Positions 35,644-45,417 of a stretch of DNA of 64,000 nt are shown here, piece after piece. A model generated the notes under the pieces. That model did no database searches. It saw nothing but the letters and a program-made list of their open reading frames with translations, and was not told the origin of the DNA. The position numbers and the translations under genes were made by a program. The stretch comes from Sphingomonas prati (GTDB lineage Bacteria > Pseudomonadota > Alphaproteobacteria > Sphingomonadales > Sphingomonadaceae): assembly GCF_014643515.1 (NCBI RefSeq), contig NZ_BMJP01000001.1:620001-684000 (forward strand), written 5' to 3'. How positions within the stretch are numbered: the stretch's first letter is position 1; every line of letters begins with the position of its first letter.

Positions 35644-38600
35644 TCAGTAATTCTTCGAGTAGCGCAGGCTCACATTCGACCCGCCGAACGACCCCGTCGA
35701 ACTCAGGATGCTCAGCGTCTTGGACAGCGCGATCTGCAACTGCGTCGCGGTGAAGCCACGCGCGTCGGTGATCACCTCCACATAGATATCGTTCGAGATA
35801 TACTGTCCCGCCGCCAGCGCCGTCCCGCGACCCGTCGTCTGGTCCGCACCCAGGATGCGCAACCGGTCGATCCCGGTCGCCGAGCGCAGCTTGCCGAGCG
35901 GGTTGAGCCCGCCCCCGCCCGACCCGCGCAGCGAATTGAGCGCTGCGGCCAGCTGGATCGCCTGCGTCGGCGACAGGGAGGTCACCGACGTGCCGAACAG
36001 CAGGCGCGACAGCACCTCGTCCTGCGGCAGCGACGGGGTCGAGGTGAACGTCACCTGCGGGTTCTGCGCGCGCCCACCGATGTTGATGATCGCCGTCACC
36101 CCGTCGACCGTCGTGGTGGCACTGATGTCCAGCTCCGGATCGGTCACCGCGCCGCCGTTGAACGTCACGTTGCCGCGCGAAATCTCGAACCTCCGGCCCG
36201 AGAAGGAGTAGGTGCCGCGCACAACCTCCAGCTTGCCGACGACGCGCGGATCGGCCGCCGTCCCACGGACACGAAGATCGGTCCGCCATTCCGCCTCGAG
36301 CCCCATGCCGGACACGAAGATCCGGTTGTCCGCCCGCACCCGAATGTCGAGTTTCCAGTTCGACGGTACCGCACTCGCCGCTACCGCCGCCACCGGTGGC
36401 GCATTGCGACGCCGCACGCCTTCCAGCACCGCGACCTCGGAGGCGCCCTGGTACACGATCTGGTACCGCACCTCCGGCAGGGTCAGGTCGCCTTCGATCA
36501 GCGCCCCCGTCTGCGGCCCGTTGCGCACGCGCAGTGTCCCCGACACGGTCGCGCCCAGCGCATCGCTGCGCGCCAGCTGCGCCCGCGCCAGCGTCGCCCG
36601 CACATCGATTGGGAACCCGCCGGCCGCATCCAGCCCGACCGAACCGCTCGCCGTAAGGCTCCCCGTCCCGGCCTTGGCGGTCAGGCTGTTCAGCACGAAC
36701 CGCGACTGGGTGAAACGCCCGTCGACCGCGATCCCCGACAGCACGGTGCCATAGGTCTCGTTCTCGTAACGCAACGCATTGGCACGCACGACACCGGTCA
36801 GCGTCGGCTGATCGACCCGCCCGCCAAAGTCCGCCGCAACAGCGACCGGCCCGGACAGCGTCTGCCCCGCGATCCCGGTCAGCGTCCACAACACCTCGGC
36901 CGGCCCGCTATAGCGCACGCCACCCGACAGCGGCGCGGACAGCAGCCGTTCGGACCACGCCTCAGGCCCGGTCGACAGCGGGGCAAGCCGCGCCTGCAAC
37001 CGCCCAACGACGGCCCCGCCGCGCCGCACGATCGCATTGGCCGATCCGCCCGCATCGGACAGCCGGACCAGCGTCGCGATATCGACCGGGTCGCTGATCG
37101 TCAGCGCACCCGTCCGCGTGAAGTTCGCGATATCGACACGCGCGTTCAGCGTCGGCACCCCGGCATCGCCGATATAGTCGACAACCCCGGTCGCCTTGCC
37201 GCCCAGCCCCATCCCCGGCGCGAACGCGCGCAGGATCGACAGGTCCAGATTGCTCAGCCGCGCGCGCCCGCGGATCAGGTCGCCATAGCTGCCCTCGACC
37301 ACCACCTGCCCCTGCGGCAGCACGACGGTCGCGGGCGCCAGCACCCATCCGGCCGCGGTCTTGCGGATCGTGGCGGGGGCCGCCAGCCGGAACGGGATCG
37401 CATTGGCCGACCCACGCACGTTCGCCCGCATCATCTCCGACGACAGGGCGGCCTGCACAGCGATATCGAACGGCACGCCGCTCGTCCCCTTGGCGACCAT
37501 GGCCAGCGTGCCTCTTCCGCCGCGATAGGCGATCCGTCCCTGCGCACGATCGACTGACAGGCTGCCCTGCTTCACCCCGGTCAGTGCGAACTGCCCGTTG
37601 ATCGCCGGTGCGTCGGGATAGACGACCACCGACCCACGGATCACGCCGCCCGCAATCGTGATCGGCACGTCACCCGGAATCCGGGCGTTGCGCGCCGTCA
37701 CGTCCACGTCGGCACGCTGATACTTGCCCGCCGCGGCGAGCCGGACGCTGCCGTTCAGCCCCGACCCGGACAGCGTCAACAGCCCGGCATAGGGGCCCGC
37801 CGCAGTCGGCCTCACCGTGCCGCGGACGTCGATCCCGGCGAAGCGCGCGTTGCGGATGTCGTACGACGTGCCGCCACGGCCCATCCGGATCAGCACATCC
37901 GCGGAGAACGGCCCGTAGGCGGAGTTCCCCTTCGCGTTCACCTGATACCCGCCGGCCACGCCGACCACGTCGACCTGCACACCGGTCAGCGGAATGCCGA
38001 CATTCGGCCGCGATGCCAGGACGCGGATCCGCGGTGCGGTCGCGGTGCCGGCGACGATCACCGACACCGGGCCATAGTCGGCAGAAACCCCGGACGCGCG
38101 GAACGCGATCGTCCCGTCGGTGCGGTACGATCCCTCGCCACTCGTAATACGGAACTTGCGCGCGCTCATCCGCACGTTGCGGAATGTCGCGGTGCCGTTC
38201 TCGCTATAGCCGACATCGGCGGTGATCGTCGCCGGCCCGCCCAGCGCATCGCGCACCGACGCATTGTCGATCCGCTGCGTCGTGACACGCACCTTGCCGC
38301 GGATGCCGTAGGTCCCGTTCGATCCGGCCACCAGATTGGCGTCGGTGACCAGGTTGATCCGCCCCAGCCCGTCGATCTGGTAATCGTTGACGCGCCCCTT
38401 CAGCGCGCCGGTGTAGCGCCCCGCCACGATGTCCGCGACCAGGATCGCGGTTGCATCGATCCGGTCCGACCGCAGCTTCAGATTGTCGGACAGCAGCTTG
38501 CCCTTGGCATAGGCCAGGTCGCCATCGACGCGCAGGTTGGTCAGCAACCCGCCCGCCGCGGCGTTCAGCCCCGTCACGCGCCGCGCCGTGGCGTGCAGCG

Positions 38601-39801
38601 GGATCAGGATGCGATCGGTGTTGATCGTGGCGCGGCCATAGGCGCGCAGTCCTTCGATGCCGGTGTCGTTGAACCCGACCGCGGCGGCGGTCACACGGTA
38701 CTGCACCGTCGGCGTCGCGAACGGCCCGTCGATCGCCGCGGACAACCGGATGTCACGCCCGCGCACGTTCGGCGCGATCGCCCCGGGACGCAGCAGCTGC
38801 CCCTCGATCCGCAGATTGCCGAGCCGGCTCTGCCCCAGGTCGACACGACCCTGCCCCTCCACCGCCAGCGCGGCGGACCGCACAGCGAAACGCGTATCGA
38901 CGATCCGCTTCTCGACCGTCGCCATCAGATCCACGTCGGTCGCCGGCTCCACCAGCCGTGCGGCCGGACCGGTCAGCATCAGCCCCGGCTGCGTCCGGCC
39001 CTTGGCCCGGAACGCACCGTTGCGCCCGACGATCGCCAGGTCCGCCACCGACTGCCCACCAATCGATGCCTGCCCACGCCCGCGCCAGTTCGCCCAGTCG
39101 CCGCGCCCGCCGACGTCCAGCGTCACGGCCTTGCCCAACCCGGCATAGCTGTCGACCAGCCCGCCCGCCGGCGCGCGCAACCGCGCACTGATCAGCAACC
39201 GGTTGTCTTCCGGCACCGCGTCGAGCACGAACGCCAGCCGGTCGCCGCCGACCGTCCCGGCCTCGGGCAGCGCGCCCGCATCCAGGTTCAGCCGCGCGCG
39301 CCCGTCGGCGATATCGGCCGACCCGGCCAGCCGCACGACGCTCCGCTTGCCCGTCACCGGCGCTTCCAGCACCAGCCGGCCGACGTTCAGCCGCCCGATC
39401 GCGAGATCGATATCCGGCAGGATCGGCGCGTTCGGATCGCTCGGAACCTCCTTCAGTTCGGGCAGCCGCGACAACGTGACCAGCGGCGCACCGAGGCTCC
39501 GCACGTCGATCTTGCCGTTCACATAGGCGAATGGCCGCCAGTCCAGCGCCACCTCGGGCGCTCGCGCGAACACGCCGCGCGGATCGCTGATCGTCAGGTC
39601 GCGGATCGTCAGCTTGCCGTACAGCGACCCGTCGAGCCGCCCCACGCCGATCTTGATCCCAGACGCGGTCTCATACCCGTCGAGCTGCCCGCGGACGAAG
39701 TTGCGCCCCGGCGAACTGTTCAGCCCGAGCACGACCAGCAGCAGCAGCGCCACCAGCACGGCGACCGCGATCCCGACCCATTTGACGATCCGCAGTGCCA
39801 T
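35644..39801 (-). CDS. tamB: Translocation and assembly module subunit TamB
   Basis: A 1385-residue AsmA/DUF490-family protein anchored in the inner membrane and spanning the periplasm as a beta-taco groove. With TamA it inserts some outer-membrane proteins, and related family members move phospholipid. The N-terminal anchor is MALRIVKWVGIAVAVLVALLLLVVLG. The long middle is repetitive beta-strand sequence, and the DUF490 domain occupies the last 350 residues or so, with the conserved LGGKATG, LNARVDIANFTRTG, LTITGIAGQTLSGPV-like stretches and a C terminus (SLRYSKNY). The length is typical. Its ATG overlaps the tamA stop (TGATG). Confidence 0.93.
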   Translation of the reverse strand: MALRIVKWVGIAVAVLVALLLLVVLGLNSSPGRNFVRGQLDGYETASGIKIGVGRLDGSLYGKLTIRDLTISDPRGVFARAPEVALDWRPFAYVNGKIDVRSLGAPLVTLSRLPELKEVPSDPNAPILPDIDLAIGRLNVGRLVLEAPVTGKRSVVRLAGSADIADGRARLNLDAGALPEAGTVGGDRLAFVLDAVPEDNRLLISARLRAPAGGLVDSYAGLGKAVTLDVGGRGDWANWRGRGQASIGGQSVADLAIVGRNGAFRAKGRTQPGLMLTGPAARLVEPATDVDLMATVEKRIVDTRFAVRSAALAVEGQGRVDLGQSRLGNLRIEGQLLRPGAIAPNVRGRDIRLSAAIDGPFATPTVQYRVTAAAVGFNDTGIEGLRAYGRATINTDRILIPLHATARRVTGLNAAAGGLLTNLRVDGDLAYAKGKLLSDNLKLRSDRIDATAILVADIVAGRYTGALKGRVNDYQIDGLGRINLVTDANLVAGSNGTYGIRGKVRVTTQRIDNASVRDALGGPATITADVGYSENGTATFRNVRMSARKFRITSGEGSYRTDGTIAFRASGVSADYGPVSVIVAGTATAPRIRVLASRPNVGIPLTGVQVDVVGVAGGYQVNAKGNSAYGPFSADVLIRMGRGGTSYDIRNARFAGIDVRGTVRPTAAGPYAGLLTLSGSGLNGSVRLAAAGKYQRADVDVTARNARIPGDVPITIAGGVIRGSVVVYPDAPAINGQFALTGVKQGSLSVDRAQGRIAYRGGRGTLAMVAKGTSGVPFDIAVQAALSSEMMRANVRGSANAIPFRLAAPATIRKTAAGWVLAPATVVLPQGQVVVEGSYGDLIRGRARLSNLDLSILRAFAPGMGLGGKATGVVDYIGDAGVPTLNARVDIANFTRTGALTISDPVDIATLVRLSDAGGSANAIVRRGGAVVGRLQARLAPLSTGPEAWSERLLSAPLSGGVRYSGPAEVLWTLTGIAGQTLSGPVAVAADFGGRVDQPTLTGVVRANALRYENETYGTVLSGIAVDGRFTQSRFVLNSLTAKAGTGSLTASGSVGLDAAGGFPIDVRATLARAQLARSDALGATVSGTLRVRNGPQTGALIEGDLTLPEVRYQIVYQGASEVAVLEGVRRRNAPPVAAVAASAVPSNWKLDIRVRADNRIFVSGMGLEAEWRTDLRVRGTAADPRVVGKLEVVRGTYSFSGRRFEISRGNVTFNGGAVTDPELDISATTTVDGVTAIINIGGRAQNPQVTFTSTPSLPQDEVLSRLLFGTSVTSLSPTQAIQLAAALNSLRGSGGGGLNPLGKLRSATGIDRLRILGADQTTGRGTALAAGQYISNDIYVEVITDARGFTATQLQIALSKTLSILSSTGSFGGSNVSLRYSKNY

Positions 39802-41942
39802 CAGAATGCCTGCCCGATCGAGATATAGAGTGCGATCTTGCTCTCACCGCGCTTGCGCCCGATCGGCGTCGCGACGTCGAGCCGCAGCGGACCGAAGTTC
39901 GTATAATAACGCCCGCCGATCCCCGCGCCGTAGCGAAGGCCGGAAATGGACGGGCTCGACGCCTCGCCGACCCGGCCGGCATCGACGAACGGCACGACGC
40001 CGAAATTGCCGAACCGGTACCGTCCCTCGATCGCGAACTCGGTCAGCGACCGCCCGCCGATCGGATCGTTGTTCGGATCCTTCGGCCCGAGCTGCTGATA
40101 ACCGAAGCCGCGCACCGATCCGCCGCCGCCGGCGTACAGCCGCCGCGACGGCGCCAGATCGTCGCGCGACACGCCGATGATCGACCCGACCCGCGCCCGT
40201 GCCGCCAGCACGATACTGCCCGCGACCGGCAAATAGGTGCTGCCCTCCACCAGGAACCGGCCGTACGTATCAACCGCGCCCTGCAACGACGCCTCCGGGC
40301 TGACCCGCGCGGTCAGCCGGAAGCCCTTGGTGGGATCAAGCAGGCTGTCCGACCGGTCATAGCTGATCTGCATCGGCAGCGCGCCGATCAGGTAGGTCGC
40401 GCGCGTGCGTTCCGCGTCGCCCGGATCGAACCGGCTTTCGTTCGTGCCGATCACCTCGGCCCCGACCGAATAGGTCCAGCGCTTCTGCCACAGCGGCGTC
40501 GACTGGCGCGACATGCCGACCGACAGGTTGACCGTCCGCGCGCTGTACGCATCGAAATCCTGCCGCGCGGCACCGATCGATGCCTGGAACGTGCGGTCGC
40601 GCTGCCCGGCGTTCGAGCGGCGGAACGTCGCGCTGGCACCCTGCTGCTGCGTGCCCGCGACGATGTCGGTGATCAGCGCGCCTTCGTCGGGGAACAGGTT
40701 GCGGTGCGTCCAGCTGCCCGTCACCTTGATGCCCTCGCCCGTGCCGTAGCCGCCGCTGCCCGACAGCGACCGTGCCGGCCCGCGGCTTTGATCGACGCGC
40801 AAATCGACGATCTCGGTCCCGTCCGGCGCGGTCCGCCCGGTCTTCACCGGCTGCACCGCCACGGTCGAGAACAGGCTCGTCGCGATCAGCGCCTGGCGCA
40901 GGTCGTCGACCTCCCGGCTGTCGTAGATCTGGCCCGGCTTGAACCGCGCGAGCAGCGCGATGTGATCGGTGCCGAACACATCGTCGCCCGCCGCCTGGAA
41001 CCCGCCGAAGCTGGACCGCGGCCCCGACACGATCGGCAGCGTGTAGTCGCCCACCGGCGCCCGATCGTCGAGCACGATGTCGCGCGCGCCGACCTCCACG
41101 AAGGGATAGCCCTGCTCGGGCAAGCGAAGCGCAACCTTCGCCTCGCCGGTCAGGATGTCCGTCGCGACGATCGGCTGCCCGGTCCGCAACGCCAGCGCCG
41201 ACAGCGCCAGCGCGGTGGGCGACGGTTCCGCGCCGGTCACGGCGATCGTGCCCAGCTTGTAGCGTTCGCCCGGCGTCGCGACGATCGCGACCTTCGCCGT
41301 CCCCTGCGCGGCGGGCGCAGGATCGACGGTCGCGGTGGCGACGCCGTCATAATAGCCTTCGGACTTCAGGATCCGCTCGACCAACGCGACGTCCTCGTCC
41401 GCACGCGCGGTGATCTGCGCCGCGTTGGCCGCCTTGCGACCGTCCTTCAGCAACGCCGACAGCGGCTTGAACCGGTCGTACAACCCGTCCTGCTCCAGCC
41501 CGGTCACCGTCACCGCATAACGGATCGGCGGTAGCTCCGCGTCGGCAGCGGCCCCGGGTGCAGCCGGTGGCGGCACGACCGAGGCCTGCGCCAGAGGTAC
41601 GAGCGGCGCGGTAAGCTCGGCATCCGGAACGATCGTGGTCGCGGCCACCGTCGGCACAACGGGTGCGACCGGAACAGGCGTCGGCGTGGCGGTGACACCC
41701 GGTGCCTGCACGCTGTCGAGCGGCGGCAAGGCGGCATCGAACTGGCTGTCGTCGAGCAACGCGGGCGTTGCCTGCGGGGTGGCCTCGTCCTTAACCGGCG
41801 CGACACCCTGGGCCACGACCGGCGAGGTCAGTGCAAAAATACTCGCACCGATCATCACCCGGACCGAAACCGCCAAACCGCATCGCCGCAAGAAACTCAC
41901 CCCCAAGAACGCCGGTCGCGGCAATGCGTGTCCGGTAACCAT
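39801..41942 (-). CDS. tamA: Omp85-family assembly protein TamA
   Basis: Outer-membrane beta-barrel partner of TamB. After the signal sequence (hydrophobic core MIGASIFALTSPVVAQG) comes a Pro/Ala/Val-rich stretch of about 100 residues (PTPVPVAPVVPTVAATT and similar), then POTRA domains (RYAVTVTGLEQDGLYDRFKPL, VERILKSEGYYDGVATATVDP), and a C-terminal barrel of about 350 residues with GGGGSVRGFGYQQLGPKDP and the end FKIALYISIGQAF-like (KIALYISIGQAF). The start is uncertain: ATG at 41942 is used here, but a GTG near 41894 or ATG at 41855 would place the signal peptide closer to the N terminus, and the frame stays open to 42053. The long Pro-rich spacer before the POTRAs is unusual. Confidence 0.88.
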   Translation of the reverse strand: MVTGHALPRPAFLGVSFLRRCGLAVSVRVMIGASIFALTSPVVAQGVAPVKDEATPQATPALLDDSQFDAALPPLDSVQAPGVTATPTPVPVAPVVPTVAATTIVPDAELTAPLVPLAQASVVPPPAAPGAAADAELPPIRYAVTVTGLEQDGLYDRFKPLSALLKDGRKAANAAQITARADEDVALVERILKSEGYYDGVATATVDPAPAAQGTAKVAIVATPGERYKLGTIAVTGAEPSPTALALSALALRTGQPIVATDILTGEAKVALRLPEQGYPFVEVGARDIVLDDRAPVGDYTLPIVSGPRSSFGGFQAAGDDVFGTDHIALLARFKPGQIYDSREVDDLRQALIATSLFSTVAVQPVKTGRTAPDGTEIVDLRVDQSRGPARSLSGSGGYGTGEGIKVTGSWTHRNLFPDEGALITDIVAGTQQQGASATFRRSNAGQRDRTFQASIGAARQDFDAYSARTVNLSVGMSRQSTPLWQKRWTYSVGAEVIGTNESRFDPGDAERTRATYLIGALPMQISYDRSDSLLDPTKGFRLTARVSPEASLQGAVDTYGRFLVEGSTYLPVAGSIVLAARARVGSIIGVSRDDLAPSRRLYAGGGGSVRGFGYQQLGPKDPNNDPIGGRSLTEFAIEGRYRFGNFGVVPFVDAGRVGEASSPSISGLRYGAGIGGRYYTNFGPLRLDVATPIGRKRGESKIALYISIGQAF

Positions 41943-42070
41943 GCCGGGGGCCGCCGCCCGCCGCAACCTGAAACCGGTTCGGCTGGGCGCTTTGGGACAC
42001 AGAAGCGGCGGCGGTGCAACAGGCCTACGACGGAATGCCGACGAAAGGCGCACCGCCCCCGCGCCATATG

Positions 42071-42102
42071 AAAACGCCGCGGAACCCCTCGGTCCCGCGG
42101 CG
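42071..42102 (-). terminator. Intrinsic terminator of the aldehyde oxidoreductase operon
   Basis: Read on the minus strand, CGCCGCGG pairs with CCGCGGCG (8 bp, with a further 3 bp inside after a mismatch) and is followed at once by TTTT. It lies 29 bp beyond the stop of the large subunit gene at 42131. Confidence 0.7.
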
Positions 42103-42130
42103 CCCGCCGTCTCGAACTAACGCGAAAACG

Positions 42131-44392
42131 TCAGTCCAGCAGCTTGTCGATCGTGATCGGCAGCGACCGAACCCGCTTGCCCGTCGCGTGGAAGATCGCG
42201 TTGCCGATCGCCGCCGCGGTCCCGACGATACCGATCTCGCCCAGCCCCTTGATGCCCAGCGGAGACACCTCAGAGTCCGGCTCGTCCACGAAGATCACGT
42301 CGATATCCAGCACGTCGGCATGTGCGGGAATGTGATATTCGGCGAAGTTGTGGTTCATGAACCGCCCGATCCGGTGATCGGCCAGCGTTTCCTCATGCAA
42401 CGCCATGCCGATGCCCATCACCACGCCGCCCAGAATCTGGCTGCGTGCGGTCTTGGGGTTCACGATCCGCCCGGCCGCCACCGCACAGACGATGCGCGTC
42501 ACGCGCACCACGCCGAGTTCCTCGTCGACCTTAACCTCGGCATAGATCGCGCTGTGCGTGTTCTTCGCCTTCTTCTTCACGCCCAGCATCTCGCCGATCG
42601 ATTCCAGCGGACCCGGTGCCGCCGCCTCGGTCGCCTCGATCTCCGACACGCCGGCCGCGGTCATCGCCTCGCCGTACCCGACTGCCTTCGACGGATCGGC
42701 CGCCAGGATCATGCGCCCGTCCTCGAACCGCAGATCATCGACCGACGCACCGCCCAGCGGATTGCCGTCCACCTTCGCGGCCGCCTTGGCCAGCTTCACC
42801 CGCACCGCGTCGCACGCGATCTGCACCGCCGCACCGGTCGAGGCCGCGGTCCAGCTGCCGCCCTCGATCGGCGAGGGCGGCAGGTCGCTGTCGCCCAGCA
42901 CCGCGCTCACCTGATCCGCCGGAAGGCCCAGCGCCCCGGCCGCGACCTGCGTCATGACCGTATAGGTGCCCGTCCCGATGTCCGACCCCGCGGTCGCGAC
43001 CTCCAGATGACCGTTCGCGGACAGCTTGGCGCGCACCGTCGTCTTCTGGAACATCGCGTCCCAGATGCCCGTCGCCATGCCCCAGCCGACCAGCTCGCTG
43101 CCGTCGCGCATCGAGCGCGGTGCCGCCTCGCGCTGCGACCAGCCGAACGCTTCCGCGCCCTCCTGATATGCCTCGCGCAACGCCTTCGACGTGTACGGAA
43201 TATCCATCATCTCGTCGCGGTCGCTATAGTTGGTCAGCCGCAGCGCTAGCGGGTCGACGCCCGTCTCATACGCCATCTCGTCCAGCGCCATTTCGAACAG
43301 CGTCATGCCGGTCGCGGCCCCCGGCGCACGCATATCGCCCGGCGTATAGGTGTCGACCGCGGTCAGCGCCCAATCCATCGTCGCATTGTCGCAACGATAG
43401 GCCTGCCCGCCCCAGTTCGCGATCGGCTCCATGTAGTTCTCGAACCGCGACGTCGGCGTCACCGCCTTCGAGTAGATCGACTGCAACGCCCCGTCGTCGT
43501 TCGCGCCCAGACGAATGATGTGGCGGCACTCGGACCGATGCGTGAACGAGAACATCTGCTGCCGCGTCAGCACGACGCGCACCGACCGCTCGAGCATCTT
43601 CGCCGCCAGCGTCGCCAGATACACCTGATATTGTGGCCGCAGCCCGGACCCGAACCCACCGCCGACATAGGGGTTCAGCACGCGCACATTCTTCTTCGCG
43701 AAACCGAACACGCCGACCAGATAGGCCTGCACATTCTGCGAACCCTGCGTCTTGTCGTACACGGTAATGCGCCCGTCGCCGTGCCACTGCACGGTCGTGG
43801 CATGCATCTCCATCGGGTTGTGGTGCTCGGTCGGCAGATAGTAGGAGACGTCGACCTTGTGCTCTGCCTTCGCATACGCGCCGGCCTCGTCGCCGCGGTT
43901 CTTCGGCTCGACGAACGTATCGCGCGTCTTCTTCGGCTTGAACTCGGGCGAGCGTTCGAAATCGGTCTCGTGCTCGTCGATCTCATATTCGACCTGCACC
44001 AGGCTCGCGCCGTGGCGTGCGTCCTCGAACGTCCGTCCGACGACCAGCGCGATCGGCTGCCCGCTGTAGATGATCTCCGCATCGTAGAATGCGCGGAACG
44101 GCGAGCCCGGGGGCGCCACCTGATCCTGATACGCCTTGTCGAACCATGCGATATGCGGGCGGTTCAGGTGACTCACCACCTCCACCACACCCGGCGCCGC
44201 CATCGCGGCCTCCGTGTGCAGCTTCGTGACCCGCCCCTTGGCGATCGCGCCCGACACGACCACGCCGTACAGCAGGTCTGCCACCGGATGCTCGGCCGCA
44301 TAGCGCGCGCCGCCGGTGACCTTCAGCTTGCCGTCGACGCGGCTGAGCGAGGAACCGATACCGACCGGCGCGTCATTGAGTTTCGTAGCCAT
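42131..44392 (-). CDS. paoC: Aldehyde oxidoreductase molybdenum-binding subunit (PaoC-like)
   Basis: Large catalytic subunit of a xanthine-oxidase-family enzyme, 753 residues. It opens MATKLNDAPVGIGSSLSRVDGKLKVTGGARYAAEH, and binds molybdopterin cofactor through segments such as GGGFGSGLRPQYQVYLATLAA, MRAPGAATGMTLFEMALDEMA and GSDIGTGTYTVMTQVAAGALGL. The active-site glutamate is in LGIKGLGEIGIVGTAAAI near the C terminus. Start at 44392, with AGAGAG just before it. With the FAD and 2Fe-2S subunits upstream it should oxidise aldehydes to acids. A PaoD/XdhC maturation factor is not present nearby. Confidence 0.9.
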   Translation of the reverse strand: MATKLNDAPVGIGSSLSRVDGKLKVTGGARYAAEHPVADLLYGVVVSGAIAKGRVTKLHTEAAMAAPGVVEVVSHLNRPHIAWFDKAYQDQVAPPGSPFRAFYDAEIIYSGQPIALVVGRTFEDARHGASLVQVEYEIDEHETDFERSPEFKPKKTRDTFVEPKNRGDEAGAYAKAEHKVDVSYYLPTEHHNPMEMHATTVQWHGDGRITVYDKTQGSQNVQAYLVGVFGFAKKNVRVLNPYVGGGFGSGLRPQYQVYLATLAAKMLERSVRVVLTRQQMFSFTHRSECRHIIRLGANDDGALQSIYSKAVTPTSRFENYMEPIANWGGQAYRCDNATMDWALTAVDTYTPGDMRAPGAATGMTLFEMALDEMAYETGVDPLALRLTNYSDRDEMMDIPYTSKALREAYQEGAEAFGWSQREAAPRSMRDGSELVGWGMATGIWDAMFQKTTVRAKLSANGHLEVATAGSDIGTGTYTVMTQVAAGALGLPADQVSAVLGDSDLPPSPIEGGSWTAASTGAAVQIACDAVRVKLAKAAAKVDGNPLGGASVDDLRFEDGRMILAADPSKAVGYGEAMTAAGVSEIEATEAAAPGPLESIGEMLGVKKKAKNTHSAIYAEVKVDEELGVVRVTRIVCAVAAGRIVNPKTARSQILGGVVMGIGMALHEETLADHRIGRFMNHNFAEYHIPAHADVLDIDVIFVDEPDSEVSPLGIKGLGEIGIVGTAAAIGNAIFHATGKRVRSLPITIDKLLD

Positions 44393-44406
44393 TTTCTCTC
44401 TCCCGC

Positions 44407-45417
44407 TCAGGCGACGCGCTTGTCGATCTGCGACTGCGGTGTTCCGTCCGCAGCCTGTCGACACGCCCGCACGATCGCCCGTCGTGCCAGCCCGATCTTG
44501 AAATCATTCGCCCCCTGCCCCTGCGCGCCTTCCAGCAACGCATGGGCGGCGGCCAGGAACGCCGACTGCGACGGCACTTCGCCGACCAGCAGACCCTCCG
44601 CTGTCTTCGACCGCCACGGCTTGTGCGCCACACCGCCCAGTGCGATCCGCGCCTCGGCGATCCGGCCGTTCTCGATCCGCATCACCACCGCAACCGACAC
44701 CAGCGCAAAGGCATAGGACAGCCGGTCGCGCAGCTTGAGGTAGGTGTAGTTGCCCGAGAAATCCTCGTCCGGCAGGTCGATCGATGTGATCAGCTCGCCG
44801 GGCTTCAGCGTGTTGTCGCGCGACGGATCCTCACCCGGCAACCGGTGATAGTCCGCGAACGGGATCGTCCGATCGCCGAGCGGCCCGGTGACGTTCACCG
44901 TCGCATTCAACACCGCCAGCCCGACGCACATGTCGGAGGGATGCGTCGCGATGCAGGACGGGCTCGCCCCCAGGATCGCATTCACCCGGTTCACGCCACC
45001 GATCGCCGAGCAACCCGTGCCTGGCTCGCGCTTGTTGCACGCCGTCGTGTTGTCGTAGAAATACAGGCAGCGCGTCCGCTGGTTCAGATTGCCACCCGCG
45101 GTCGCGACATTACGCAGCTGCGGGCTCGCGCCCGCCAGAATCGAACTCGCCAGCACCGGATACTTAGCCTCGACGCGCGCGTCCCATGCCGTCTCGCTGT
45201 TCGTCGCCAGCGCGCCGATCCGCAGGCCGCCGTCATGATCCTCGATCGCGTGCAGTGGTAGCCGGTTGATGTCGACGACCCGCACCGGCCGTTCGACATT
45301 CTCCTTCATCAGGTCGACCAGGTTGCTGCCCCCGGCCAGGAACCGCACACCGCGCGCATTGCCGTCGCGCACCGCTTCCGCCACGTCGGACGGGCGGTCG
45401 TAGCCGAACCGGTTCAT
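44407..45417 (-). CDS. paoB: Aldehyde oxidoreductase FAD subunit with 4Fe-4S site (PaoB-like)
   Basis: Medium subunit, 336 residues, of the PCMH FAD family: MNRFGYDRPSDVAEAVRDG, then the FAD-binding FLAGGSNLVDLMKENVERPV and ATAGGNLNQRTRC. Four cysteines at about 117, 127, 136 and 155 (in RTRCLYFYDN, TACNKREPG, GTGCSAIGG, PSCIATHPSDM) match the extra 4Fe-4S cluster known from E. coli PaoB and absent from ordinary xanthine dehydrogenases. That is the main reason for choosing PaoABC. The ATG at 45417 overlaps the small-subunit stop as ATGA. The gap to the large subunit is 14 bp. Confidence 0.9.
   Translation of the reverse strand: MNRFGYDRPSDVAEAVRDGNARGVRFLAGGSNLVDLMKENVERPVRVVDINRLPLHAIEDHDGGLRIGALATNSETAWDARVEAKYPVLASSILAGASPQLRNVATAGGNLNQRTRCLYFYDNTTACNKREPGTGCSAIGGVNRVNAILGASPSCIATHPSDMCVGLAVLNATVNVTGPLGDRTIPFADYHRLPGEDPSRDNTLKPGELITSIDLPDEDFSGNYTYLKLRDRLSYAFALVSVAVVMRIENGRIAEARIALGGVAHKPWRSKTAEGLLVGEVPSQSAFLAAAHALLEGAQGQGANDFKIGLARRAIVRACRQAADGTPQSQIDKRVA

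Noticed and set aside
35569-37557. A 662-codon open frame on the plus strand opposite tamB
   Set aside because: It lies fully antisense to the well-supported tamB; its translation is Arg/Pro/His-rich with no domain, as usual for shadow frames in high-GC DNA.
42000-42130. Possible small gene between tamA and paoC
   Set aside because: The interval holds the paoABC terminator and no frame with a start and ribosome-binding site.
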